A DNA stretch of 51,582 nt from Desulfotignum sp. (GTDB lineage: Bacteria; Desulfobacterota; Desulfobacteria; Desulfobacterales; Desulfobacteraceae), in assembly GCA_011389575.1 (NCBI GenBank), contig JAABUB010000016.1:1-51582 (forward strand). Reading direction: 5' to 3'. Under the pieces are notes generated by a model that was not told where the DNA came from, did no database searches, and was given only the letters and a program-made list of their open reading frames with translations. The position numbers and the translations under genes were made by a program. This document shows positions 15,509-23,803 of this stretch, piece by piece (the stretch's first letter is position 1; the number at the start of each line of letters is the position of its first letter).

Positions 15509-17638
15509 TTAGGCCTTTGAAATCCTGGCTTTGATTCCAGAAGCAGCATCCAGTCCTGAACCGGGTTCAATTACCGGGCTTATCAATTCATGTACGTTCA
15601 CACCCTTGCCGGAAACATATTTGTTATCAAACCAGTGGCCGAGTCCTTCGACCATTCCAATGACACCCGGCATGATCCCTTCATTGAAATCAAGTCGCAC
15701 TTTTGCAGATCCGGCAGGAGTGGTCAGGGTTACAAAGCCTCCGTTTTTGAATCCTTTTGCAGTCTGGGGATTTATTTCCACAAATATGTCCTTGTTCTTT
15801 ATCACCCGGTCAGATACTGTTTTGATGGCAAAAGGAGAAGAAGCCGGCACCGTGCTGATCACCCGCATATTGTCTATGGGCACCAGAGTAAGATCAAAAT
15901 CCCCCTGGAGCTGAATTGTTGGGGGGTTATCGGCAAGAAAAGCAAAATCGGTCTCCACCCTGCCGGTGGGAGAGGCTTGTAAAACAAGGGCATAGCCGTC
16001 CCTGGACAAAGCTTTCCATATACCGGGAACCAGATTTTTGAGGCAGGTTTCATAATTGTCCCATTCAAAACTTTGGGCTATGGTGCCCCCGCAGGCTTTT
16101 GCCAGCCGGATCAATGCATCGCCCGGACTGCGGGTATTGAACACGGGATCCACCACAGGACTTGTCAGTCCGACAACCGAACTGGCAAGTCCTGCTTTGG
16201 AGGGGACATCTTCAAACCGTTCCAAAAATGTGGATACAGGCAGGATCATATCCGAAGACAGGGCGGTTTCATCCATAAATGATGAAAAACTGACCACAAA
16301 AGGAATCTTTTCAAAAGCTTTTACAGCCTGCATGGGCTCATTCAGGGTATAGCAGGGATTGGCATTGTAAACAAACAATGTATCCACAACCGGTTCATCA
16401 GACTGGTTTACTTTGGTCACAAGTTCCTGTACAGATGCTGCTATTTTTTTTCTGGCCCTCCCTTTTCGGGCCACCGTATCCTGAACCGGATCAGGAAATG
16501 CCAGATAATTGTGGACCGGCTTGACAAAAGTGCCGCCTTTTTTATTTATATTGCCGGTGAGGCAGTTGAGGGTGTGTACAGCGGCAAATTCCTTGAGGCT
16601 CTGGGCACCGTTCCCGCGGCCTTTGCCGGGGATGGCCACCGGCATTTTTGCTTTTGCAAAAGCAATGGCAGTCTTTTTGATGTCAGCTGCACTGATACCC
16701 GTAGTGGCTGCCACCTGCTCCAAGGGGTATTTTTGCTGCACCATTGCGTTGAACCGGTTGAGCCCTCCTTTGAATCCTGTGGCAAATTCCGGATCGAACA
16801 GGTTCTCCTGCAACAGGATACCGCACATGGCCATGGCCAGATCCGCCTGAGTACCCGGATTGATCGGTATCCATCTGTCTGCTGCAGCTGCAGTGGTGGA
16901 AAGCCGCGGTTCAATCTGATAGAGCTTTGCATCTCTTTTTTTGCGGCTGGCATTGGCCTTGAAACAGGCAACCGGAGAACCCCAGCCTTCAATGAAACCA
17001 GCCCCGAAGCTTAAGATAAAATCAGCATTGTCCAGATCAAATCCCAGGGTATGCCCGCTGCCGTGGAGGGTCTGAGCGGTCAGCGCCAGCCAGGATTCAA
17101 GGGTTGGCATGGTAACATGGTTGGGAGAGCCGAAAGCCGCCATAAAATGCCTGAACAGCCCGGCAACCGATCCCAGATCCGTGTCCGTGATACAGGCCAG
17201 GGTATCAGGAGACTGGTTTTCCCGGATTTTTCCCAGTCTTTTTGCCAACAGAGATATGGCATCTTCCCAGGATATGGGTTCAAAGCGGCCATTGTTTTTT
17301 TTCAAAGGTGTTTTCACCCGGCTGGGATCATACAGATACTGAATCCCGGCAATGCCATGAAGGCACGCCCCGCCGTTATTCACCGGAAAAGAGTCGCGCC
17401 CTTCTATTTTCACGGGCCTGTTGTCTATTTTTCTGACTTTTATGCCGCAGGTTCCCGGGCACAGGGTGCAGACCGACTGGTCATAGGATATTTTACCGTC
17501 AGGCGGAACAGGAGTCCAGGGCCAGTTCTGGGTCCAGATGGAAGAATCATCTGTCAGCTTGGCCCCCACAGGGGAGATTGCAATACCTGCAACCGCGCCC
17601 AGTCCCAATCCCAAGAAGCTTCTTCTGTCAACTTTCAT
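15509..17638 (-). CDS. qrcB: Quinone reductase complex subunit QrcB, molybdopterin-oxidoreductase-like
   Basis: The 709-residue protein begins with a Tat signal (DRRSFLGLGLGAVAGIAI). It then has a cysteine motif for one [4Fe-4S] cluster at Cys57, Cys60, Cys64 and Cys92 (CTLCPGTC and ACLHG). The rest follows the molybdopterin oxidoreductase fold. In Desulfovibrio vulgaris QrcB belongs to this family, yet the purified complex was reported without molybdenum, so catalytic pterin chemistry should not be assumed. Qrc oxidises periplasmic cytochrome c3 and reduces menaquinone. The start chosen has AGAGGA upstream. The longer frame would begin inside qrcA. Confidence 0.93.
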   Translation of the reverse strand: MKVDRRSFLGLGLGAVAGIAISPVGAKLTDDSSIWTQNWPWTPVPPDGKISYDQSVCTLCPGTCGIKVRKIDNRPVKIEGRDSFPVNNGGACLHGIAGIQYLYDPSRVKTPLKKNNGRFEPISWEDAISLLAKRLGKIRENQSPDTLACITDTDLGSVAGLFRHFMAAFGSPNHVTMPTLESWLALTAQTLHGSGHTLGFDLDNADFILSFGAGFIEGWGSPVACFKANASRKKRDAKLYQIEPRLSTTAAAADRWIPINPGTQADLAMAMCGILLQENLFDPEFATGFKGGLNRFNAMVQQKYPLEQVAATTGISAADIKKTAIAFAKAKMPVAIPGKGRGNGAQSLKEFAAVHTLNCLTGNINKKGGTFVKPVHNYLAFPDPVQDTVARKGRARKKIAASVQELVTKVNQSDEPVVDTLFVYNANPCYTLNEPMQAVKAFEKIPFVVSFSSFMDETALSSDMILPVSTFLERFEDVPSKAGLASSVVGLTSPVVDPVFNTRSPGDALIRLAKACGGTIAQSFEWDNYETCLKNLVPGIWKALSRDGYALVLQASPTGRVETDFAFLADNPPTIQLQGDFDLTLVPIDNMRVISTVPASSPFAIKTVSDRVIKNKDIFVEINPQTAKGFKNGGFVTLTTPAGSAKVRLDFNEGIMPGVIGMVEGLGHWFDNKYVSGKGVNVHELISPVIEPGSGLDAASGIKARISKA

Positions 17639-17678
17639 ATATAAATCCTCTATAAAGTTTGCAATTCTTGTGTTTGGT

Positions 17679-18350
17679 TTATTTGTGGCACTGGAAACAA
17701 TACCCTTTATGGCCGGTTTCTTCCTGGTGACACGCTGCGCAGTCATCCATTTTCATACTGTCCCAGGTATTTTTCTTGATTCCCCAGATATTTCTTCCCC
17801 AGATATCACGGCTGTAACCGGTAAGTCTGTTTTCTTCATAAGGCCTGGAAGAAATGGATTCACCAATGGGACCATGGCAGGTTATGCAGTCCATGCCGGC
17901 TGCCGTGATATGGGCTGCGTGGGAAAAGAAAACACAATCAGGCTGTTTTGCATACACATACCAGGGTACCTCCCGCCCTTTTGCCACATACTCTGCTGCA
18001 AAAATGGCTTCATCTTCTGTTGTACCCATGGGTTCATCTGTATGACAATCCAGGCAGGATTCTGTTTCGGGGATGCCTGAAAAGGTGCCATCTTCTCTGA
18101 GATAATGGCAGGATTCACAGTCCCCTGTTTCCTGTACATGCAGCGCATGATCAAAATCAAAGGGTTGCTCGTGTTTGGAATACAGCAGCTTGGGAAACAG
18201 CAGCCAGCCGGATAAAAAGCATATCAAAAATGCCAAAATAAAAAAAATGACACCCAGCCCCAGGGCTGTGTCATTTTTTGGATCACCGGCAGCACATTCC
18301 TTTGTACCATCCATGGAACCATGTTCTGTTTTGTTTTCTATTTCACTCAT
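17679..18350 (-). CDS. qrcA: Quinone reductase complex subunit QrcA, membrane-anchored multihaem cytochrome c
   Basis: The 223-residue protein has a polar N-terminal tail, one transmembrane anchor at about 31-52, and a periplasmic part with five canonical haem c sites. These are CESCH 78-82, CLDCH 99-103, CITCH 155-159, CAACH 204-208 and CFQCH 218-222. QrcA is described as hexahaem. The remaining site is probably Cys139, in CVFFSHAAH, which lacks the second cysteine of CXXCH. QrcA takes electrons from cytochrome c3. It is the first gene of the operon and has a clear promoter. Confidence 0.93.
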   Translation of the reverse strand: MSEIENKTEHGSMDGTKECAAGDPKNDTALGLGVIFFILAFLICFLSGWLLFPKLLYSKHEQPFDFDHALHVQETGDCESCHYLREDGTFSGIPETESCLDCHTDEPMGTTEDEAIFAAEYVAKGREVPWYVYAKQPDCVFFSHAAHITAAGMDCITCHGPIGESISSRPYEENRLTGYSRDIWGRNIWGIKKNTWDSMKMDDCAACHQEETGHKGYCFQCHK

Positions 18351-18488
18351 GAAAACTCCATCAATGTTAAAATGTTGATGTTTACTATAACCATTTTATC
18401 CAGGCACCCACCCGGACGTATATTTGTTTTTGCATCCGACACAGCTCGGGCCGGCTGCAATCAGTCCCAAACAGGATAATCGCGTTAT

Positions 18489-18517
18489 TCTATAGTAATA
18501 TCTGGATTTGTTGTCAA
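18489..18517 (-). promoter_or_regulatory. Promoter of the qrc operon
   Basis: On the minus strand a perfect TTGACA (18512-18517) and TATAGA (18489-18494) are 17 bases apart. The leader to qrcA is about 130 nt. It contains a small CAGC/GCTG hairpin with a TCGGGCCG loop near 18443-18458. Confidence 0.75.
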
Positions 18518-18571
18518 GATAAAATGAGGCAGGGATAAAGGAAGACAAAGGCAGGAAAAAGTTGAGGCCGG

Positions 18572-18620
18572 AATACTTTCACATCCATTTTCATATGTTG
18601 AAAAAGGATGTGAAAGTATT
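18572..18620. terminator. Long inverted repeat between the qrc promoter and ccsA, probable terminator
   Basis: AATACTTTCACATCC (18572-18586) and GGATGTGAAAGTATT (18606-18620) form a 15-bp perfect stem with a 19-nt loop. On the plus strand it runs into six T. On the minus strand, where ccsA ends just upstream, no T run follows. It therefore suits plus-strand termination, yet no plus-strand gene precedes it. Confidence 0.55.
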
Positions 18621-18636
18621 TTTTGAACCCGGGGTT

Positions 18637-19500
18637 CTACCCATAACTGTGCAGGCCGGAAAGCAGGTAGTTAACTCCGAAATAGGTGAACAATACCGCC
18701 ACAAATCCCACAATGGAAACCAGGGCCAGGTTGCGGCTGTGCCATCCCCGCATCAGGCGCAGGTGCATGAAAATGGCATAAACAAACCAGGTGATCAGGG
18801 ACCAGGTTTCCTTGGGATCCCAGGACCAGTATTTTCCCCACGCTGAATTGGCCCATACCGCCCCGGTAATAATACCGATGGTCAAAAACAAAAAACCGAA
18901 AACCACCATCTGGTAGGTAAGTTCATCAATCACTTCCCAGGCAGGCAGCCGGGCAGAAACAGCATCTTTGACCGGCTGCCGGGTAGAAACAGCATCTTTG
19001 ACCGGCTGCCCGGGTTTGATAAAATAAATGATGCTGAACCCGAAAGCCACTGCAAAACCGGCATATCCCAAAAAGCAGGTGATGACATGGGCAATGAGCC
19101 AGTTACTTTTCAACGCCGGGATCAATGGATTTATTTTCGAACTGATCCCAGGATCAAAAGAAGCATAGGCAATGGCCAGAAATATCAATGGAGAAATAAA
19201 TACGCCGAACCCCTGCTCCTTGTATTTGAGTTCCACAAAAATAAACAAAAGGGCCATGGTCCAGGAAAAAAAGACCAGAGATTCATACATATTGGAAAAG
19301 GGGGCATGTCCATACCCCATTTGATAGGATTCCACCCATCGCAGCCCGATTCCTGCCGTATTGAACACAAAGCCTGTAACCAGTGTGAAAAAACCTGCCT
19401 TTGCCAGCATTTTTTTCTTAAAGGCAAAGGATCCTATATAAAAAACCGTGGCCAGTCCATAAATAAAAGTGGTTGAGGATAATGCAAAGGAGCTGTTCAT
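18637..19500 (-). CDS. ccsA: Cytochrome c biogenesis protein CcsA (system II haem handler)
   Basis: The 287-residue polytopic protein has about eight helices and the WWD-type haem-handling segment WGKYWSWDPKETWSLITW near residue 230. With ResB it exports haem and attaches it to CXXCH motifs of periplasmic cytochromes. It follows resB by two bases. A periplasmic or cytoplasmic loop at about 165-184 contains a fresh tandem duplication, QPVKDAVSTR then QPVKDAVSAR. Its position beside qrcA and its multihaem cytochrome fits its role. Confidence 0.92.
   Translation of the reverse strand: MNSSFALSSTTFIYGLATVFYIGSFAFKKKMLAKAGFFTLVTGFVFNTAGIGLRWVESYQMGYGHAPFSNMYESLVFFSWTMALLFIFVELKYKEQGFGVFISPLIFLAIAYASFDPGISSKINPLIPALKSNWLIAHVITCFLGYAGFAVAFGFSIIYFIKPGQPVKDAVSTRQPVKDAVSARLPAWEVIDELTYQMVVFGFLFLTIGIITGAVWANSAWGKYWSWDPKETWSLITWFVYAIFMHLRLMRGWHSRNLALVSIVGFVAVLFTYFGVNYLLSGLHSYG
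18948..19007. repeat. Tandem duplication of 30 bp inside ccsA
   Basis: Two adjacent 30-bp units (18948-18977 and 18978-19007) differ at a single base (18954 versus 18984). They add ten residues to a loop of CcsA while keeping the frame. Confidence 0.95.
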
Positions 19501-19502
19501 AT

Positions 19503-20879
19503 TCAGTAACCTTTTTTAAATTGATTTTCCAGATGGGTTGCCATTCTTGCAAGTTTCAGCTTCAGGTTCTGTGCGCTGCGGTTAGTCCTGCCTGCCAGAT
19601 GGATACGGGTTCTACCACCATCCAGGGGGTGCAGGGTAATGAGAAAAGACTGGTAGGACATGAAAAAGGTCACCCAGCAACCCAGTATCATGAGAACAAA
19701 ACCCGCATATACATACCACACGCCCGGATCTTTTGTGACCTGGAGGCCGGTATAGTATTTTTTTTCAAATTCTTTGACAAAGAAAGAGAATCTGCCTTTA
19801 CGCATTTTGTCAAAGGTGGGAAACTGCAAGGGTAGACCGATTTGGAATTCTTGTTTTCCCTTCAGACTCACTTTGCCGAAAAAGGCCTCACCCATGTTGC
19901 GGCCCCTGAAATCAAAATGGGGCAAAAATCCCTGGAGCTGGAAACTGCCTGCATCATCAGGAAGGGGTATGGTCTCACCCACCTGTATGGTCCGGGTGAT
20001 TTCCTGTCCGGTGCTGTTGTCCGCAACGGTGACCACGGCTGCCCCGGGGGATGCTGTCCCGTAAGAAGACTGAAATATATTGATTCCTTTGTAGCGCAAT
20101 GGATGGTTGACCCGGATATCTGTGGTAAGCGTTTTGTCTCCGTCTTCTATGATGGTCAGATTGGATCGAAATTCTTCAGGCGCCCCGGTATCATAAAATT
20201 TCACTTCAAATTCATTGCACCGGATCACAAAATCCAGATGAACAGGTTCTCTTGTTTTGGCGGTGAACACCGTCCTGGTCTCATCTCCTTCATCAATTCG
20301 GACATTGGCCTTAAACCCGAAAACAGCGCCTATCAGCGCACCCAGCAGCAAAAGAAGCACACTGGCATGTACAACAAAAACCCCGAGCCGGGTCCACCGC
20401 CCTTTTTCCGCATACATTCTCCGGGTGCTGTCATCATTTTGCCTGTGCACCGGTCCCACCTGTTTTGACAGCCACTTTTCACAAACTGCATCCACAAGAT
20501 CTGCATCCTGGTCCGCAACAAATGTTTGTTTTGTTTTGCCCCGCAAAAACCGGTCCGGGTTGAACCGGATCTGTTTTGGAAAAATAATTTTCCATATCAA
20601 TGAAAGCCGTTCCACCGAACAGACAACAATATTGATGCACAAAAGCGCCAGTAAAAACAGAAACCACCAGGCATGATACATGTCATCAATATGAAAGACC
20701 TTTATCAGGTTATACATACCTTGTCCGTAAATATCGATATATTGGCGGGGGGTTCCGTTCTGGAGCACCACTGTTCCGATGATGGAAGTGACAGCCAGCA
20801 GTACCAGGGTATAAACCGTTAGTTTGACAGAACAGAAAAATTCCCATATCTGCCGGGGGATGGTGTCTTTGTTTTTCAC
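19503..20879 (-). CDS. resB: ResB-like cytochrome c biogenesis protein (Ccs1)
   Basis: The 458-residue protein has three N-terminal helices (about 20-40, 68-88 and 168-190), a large hydrophilic domain, and a fourth helix near residue 390, the layout of ResB/Ccs1. WEFFCSVKLTVYTLVLLAVTS and VLQNGTP near the start and INIFQSSYG in the soluble domain are typical. It works with CcsA to deliver and ligate haem. The start codon is GTG with only a weak purine-rich ribosome site. A few bases separate it from recD upstream, which is unrelated. Confidence 0.9.
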   Translation of the reverse strand: MKNKDTIPRQIWEFFCSVKLTVYTLVLLAVTSIIGTVVLQNGTPRQYIDIYGQGMYNLIKVFHIDDMYHAWWFLFLLALLCINIVVCSVERLSLIWKIIFPKQIRFNPDRFLRGKTKQTFVADQDADLVDAVCEKWLSKQVGPVHRQNDDSTRRMYAEKGRWTRLGVFVVHASVLLLLLGALIGAVFGFKANVRIDEGDETRTVFTAKTREPVHLDFVIRCNEFEVKFYDTGAPEEFRSNLTIIEDGDKTLTTDIRVNHPLRYKGINIFQSSYGTASPGAAVVTVADNSTGQEITRTIQVGETIPLPDDAGSFQLQGFLPHFDFRGRNMGEAFFGKVSLKGKQEFQIGLPLQFPTFDKMRKGRFSFFVKEFEKKYYTGLQVTKDPGVWYVYAGFVLMILGCWVTFFMSYQSFLITLHPLDGGRTRIHLAGRTNRSAQNLKLKLARMATHLENQFKKGY

Positions 20880-20906
20880 TTTTTTTCTTTCATTGTCAGT
20901 TTTTTT

Positions 20907-22634
20907 TCACACAGGATCAGCAGTATTGCTTCCCAGTTCACTGGCCAAAAGGCTTGATAAATTGGAGGTCTTTTCCAAAGACAGGCCCATGGCTTCCTTG
21001 ATAACATCCAGGCGGCCCACGATAACGGCCTTCTGCCTGGCCCGGGTCACCCCGGTATACAGCAGCTGGCGGGTAATCACCCGGGACAACTGGTCCGGAA
21101 TCACTATCAGAACCGTATCAAATTCTGAGCCCTGACTTTTATGAATGGTCACCCCGAAGGCTGGTTCATGAGTGGGCAGATCCAGGTAACGAAACTTTTT
21201 CACCATACCGTTCTCCATTGTAAAGCCGGCCGTCATGATGCCTTTGTGCTCCAGAACAACCCCTGTATCTCCATTAAAAAGCCCTCTGGTATAATCATTG
21301 GCAGTGATCATAACCAGTTGTTTTAAAAACCGCTCCTTTATACCAGAATCAAAAAACTTGCGCAAAATCTTTTCACAAAGATGATTAATTTGTAATGTTC
21401 CGTATTCCCCTTTTTTATGGGCACATAAAATCCTGAAACTGTCCATGGCAGCAAGGGATGCTGTCATGCCCTGCTGCTGCATGAATCGGGCATATCCTTG
21501 TTTGATATGGGTTTCAAGTGTCTGGTGCGGGCCTTTTTTGGGCTGCTCAAATAAAAGATCCGGGTACTGACCTGCTGTAAGAACTTTTGTCACACAAGTG
21601 ACATCATTTTTACGGATGGCATTGGACAGATTCTCAATCCCTGTTTTTCCCCCGGATCTGAAATTATAGGCCAGAAAAACCACAAACTTTTTCAGGGCAT
21701 CTGTCTTACAGATATCACGGAAAACAGCCCCGGCCTGAACCGGAGACAGCTGGTTTTCATCCCCAAGAAGAATCACCCGGGCAGTCAGGGGTATGGCTTC
21801 AAGCAGCCGGGTCATCAACGCCATATCAATCATGGAAGCCTCGTCTATGATCACCACGTCTGCAGCAAGCAGATTGTCTTTTCCATGCACAAATCCGGGC
21901 TGGTCTTTTCTGGGAATCAGCACTGAATGGATAGTAGCCCCGTCCTGGAGGCGAACCGCTGCCCTGCCTGTGGGAGCGACAGACAAGAAACACGGTACAG
22001 GCAGACCGCAGGCAGCGGCATGGACTTCAATCACCTGTCTGATAATTTTGGTGATATGGGTTTTACCGGTGCCGGGCCCGCCTGAAATAACGGTGAAATT
22101 GCTGGACAATGCCTTGATAACGGCTTCTTTCTGGTATTGAACATGACCTGGATTCTGTTTTTTGAACCACGGATCCAATGCCCGCTGGATAAATTTCTGG
22201 TCCACGGGTAAAGGAGTCGATCGGATACGAGAAGCCAGCGCCTGGACCAGACGATTTTGAAAATCATGGTATTTGGACAGGTAAAGACACCCATCTGCAT
22301 CAAGAACCAGAGGAAACAGATGATGATCCGGATCTTCGGGCTTTCCCACCATGGGTGCCGATTCCAGAGCTTTTATCCAGGTGTCAAAATCCGGTAACTG
22401 CAGTCTGTCTTCTTTATTTTGTGTCAAGTGGATGGCAGTACCGCCAGCAGATTTCACATCCAGACAGATCTTTCCCTCAGCCAGTGCCCGGGACACCAGG
22501 GCACTGGCAACCGGTAGGAGTGGATGGTCATGGGCAAAAACACCTGCCAGACTGGTGGCAAAATAATAATCCAGATGAGAGATCTCGCCATGTGCATGCA
22601 GTTTGTTTAACTGACTGAAATCCGGCTGGGTCAT
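20907..22634 (-). CDS. recD: RecD, exodeoxyribonuclease V alpha subunit (helicase)
   Basis: The 575-residue protein has the RecD order: an N-terminal domain, a Walker A VISGGPGTGKTHITK near residue 185, Walker B VVIIDEASMID, LLGDENQLSPVQAG, and the C-terminal helicase motifs FGVTIHKSQGSEFD and YTGVTRAR. RecD is the 5'-3' helicase of the RecBCD complex for double-strand break repair. No recB or recC is next to it, which is unusual, so it may join a complex encoded elsewhere or act alone. Of two in-frame ATGs the one at 22634 has the better AGGA spacing. Confidence 0.9.
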   Translation of the reverse strand: MTQPDFSQLNKLHAHGEISHLDYYFATSLAGVFAHDHPLLPVASALVSRALAEGKICLDVKSAGGTAIHLTQNKEDRLQLPDFDTWIKALESAPMVGKPEDPDHHLFPLVLDADGCLYLSKYHDFQNRLVQALASRIRSTPLPVDQKFIQRALDPWFKKQNPGHVQYQKEAVIKALSSNFTVISGGPGTGKTHITKIIRQVIEVHAAACGLPVPCFLSVAPTGRAAVRLQDGATIHSVLIPRKDQPGFVHGKDNLLAADVVIIDEASMIDMALMTRLLEAIPLTARVILLGDENQLSPVQAGAVFRDICKTDALKKFVVFLAYNFRSGGKTGIENLSNAIRKNDVTCVTKVLTAGQYPDLLFEQPKKGPHQTLETHIKQGYARFMQQQGMTASLAAMDSFRILCAHKKGEYGTLQINHLCEKILRKFFDSGIKERFLKQLVMITANDYTRGLFNGDTGVVLEHKGIMTAGFTMENGMVKKFRYLDLPTHEPAFGVTIHKSQGSEFDTVLIVIPDQLSRVITRQLLYTGVTRARQKAVIVGRLDVIKEAMGLSLEKTSNLSSLLASELGSNTADPV

Positions 22635-22745
22635 TTTTAGCATTTCCTGTAAATTGCGGTTGTGCTGTAATGTTTACCAGTGTTTTCACAAGAAATAAAG
22701 GGGTGATGGATTTCATTGAAAGAAGACAACGTCTGAAATATAAAA

Positions 22746-22768
22746 CAGCACCTTTTTACAAGGTGCTG
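22746..22768 (-). terminator. Hairpin downstream of the arginine-rich gene
   Basis: CAGCACC and GGTGCTG form a 7-bp stem with a 9-nt loop. On the minus strand it is followed by TTTTATATTT, a modest T tract. Confidence 0.5.
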
Positions 22769-22798
22769 CGGGGGTTATACTTGTTTAGGCTTGTTTTG

Positions 22799-23089
22799 TT
22801 ATCTGGAATATGTCGGGTATACACCGGATTTTCTGGTGGATTGTCTTCTGTCACCAGACACGTTTCTTCTGTCCACACCCTTTCTGCGATTGTTTTTAAA
22901 GGAAAGCTCCACAAATATGCCTTCTCTTACACTGCTCCTTCTGTCTGCCCTGGCTTTTCGCCGGTCCCTGCGGAATTTGCGGGTGACAGTTCTTCTTCGC
23001 TCGGAAAATCCCCGGATTCTGTAAGGAGCATCAATGGTTTCGTCCTTAACCGGTAATATTTTATAATCAAATACCATGATGTTTTCCAT
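22799..23089 (-). CDS. Arginine-rich small protein of unknown function
   Basis: The 96-residue product is strongly basic. After an ordinary first 30 residues it has repeated DRR-type units: RKFRRDRRKARADRRSS, then NNRRKGVDRRNVSGDRRQ. No domain is recognised. The repeats could bind RNA, DNA or acidic partners. A second ATG (23077) has GGAA at better spacing and may be the real start. An overlapping plus-strand frame exists but reads as a shadow. It has its own small terminator. A similar DRRVNRDRR motif occurs in the unrelated gene at 27855. Confidence 0.6.
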   Translation of the reverse strand: MENIMVFDYKILPVKDETIDAPYRIRGFSERRRTVTRKFRRDRRKARADRRSSVREGIFVELSFKNNRRKGVDRRNVSGDRRQSTRKSGVYPTYSR

Positions 23090-23160
23090 ATAGTTTCAGA
23101 TTAATATTGCACCTTTAACCTTAACCTGATTATACATATCGTCACTCATGGCATTCTTCT

Positions 23161-23601
23161 TTAATTTTTTTGCATGGTGTCGTCGATATACTGATGAATT
23201 CTTAAAAACGGTACATATAGCGAATCACTGGTTTTAATGTGATCCACAAGCCAGTTTCGCAGTTCCAGGATGGTGTCCATGGTCAGGTTTGTGATATCTT
23301 CTGCAATCTCCCGCCGGAGGCTGATGGCGCTCCTGATGAACCGGCGATGTGCCCTGGAATGGATCTCCCGGTCAGGATATTTTCTTTTCCGCAGAATTTT
23401 TTCCTCCGCAGAAAAATACAGTTTTCCATAATCATTGATTTCAGAAATCAAATTGGCAACAGCTTTGGGATCTGCTTTTTTTTGTTTCAAATCTATCAAT
23501 TCATTAAAAAGATCAAACATTTTTTTCTGGTGATTATCTATTTCCTGGACATCCACACTGAATGTGGGATCCCATTCGATCTTAAGATCGGCTTGTGTCA
23601 T
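23161..23601 (-). CDS. Hemerythrin-like protein with altered metal ligands
   Basis: The 146-residue product follows the bacteriohemerythrin pattern (WDPTFSVDVQEID, then EEKIL, HSRAH, and WLVDHIKTSD). Expected ligands Glu66, His81, His85, His121 and Asp126 are present. The first ligand position holds Gln25 (the usual QH is reversed to HQ), and the second holds Tyr62 instead of His (LYFSAEE). A classic di-iron oxygen site is therefore unlikely to be intact. The chosen ATG has GAGGAG upstream; the longer frame is discarded. It follows mpl and a small membrane protein and may be co-transcribed. Confidence 0.85.
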   Translation of the reverse strand: MTQADLKIEWDPTFSVDVQEIDNHQKKMFDLFNELIDLKQKKADPKAVANLISEINDYGKLYFSAEEKILRKRKYPDREIHSRAHRRFIRSAISLRREIAEDITNLTMDTILELRNWLVDHIKTSDSLYVPFLRIHQYIDDTMQKN

Positions 23602-23614
23602 TATTATTATCTCC

Positions 23615-23803
23615 TCAATACTTCTTTTTTTTCCGGAACCATACATTTCCGACAATTGCAATGGAAATCCCCAGTGCCAGAACCGTTGCAATCACAACAC
23701 CCTGCTTTCCAAACCGCGGATAAATAACCCGGGGAACCATATAGATGTATAATACTATATGACAGATTCCGATACAGACAAGGCGATACCAGTTTTTTTT
23801 CAT
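23615..23803 (-). CDS. Small two-helix membrane protein of unknown function
   Basis: The 62-residue product has two hydrophobic helices (about 6-24 and 34-55) and a basic tail FRKKKKY. Its ATG overlaps the mpl stop in an ATGA arrangement, which suggests translational coupling. It ends 13 bases before the hemerythrin-like start. I do not recognise a family. Confidence 0.7.
   Translation of the reverse strand: MKKNWYRLVCIGICHIVLYIYMVPRVIYPRFGKQGVVIATVLALGISIAIVGNVWFRKKKKY

Noticed and set aside
18447-18480. Possible third copy of the structured element (CTCGGGCCGG followed by AAACAGGAT)
   Set aside because: Only ten bases of the loop match and the stem and the TCAGAT part are absent; chance in a CCGG-rich genome is plausible.
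22670-23056. A 128-codon plus-strand frame opposite the arginine-rich gene
   Set aside because: Its start has a fair ribosome site, but the composition is typical of a shadow, rich in Ser, Phe, Val and Leu opposite Arg codons; the minus-strand reading has organised repeats.
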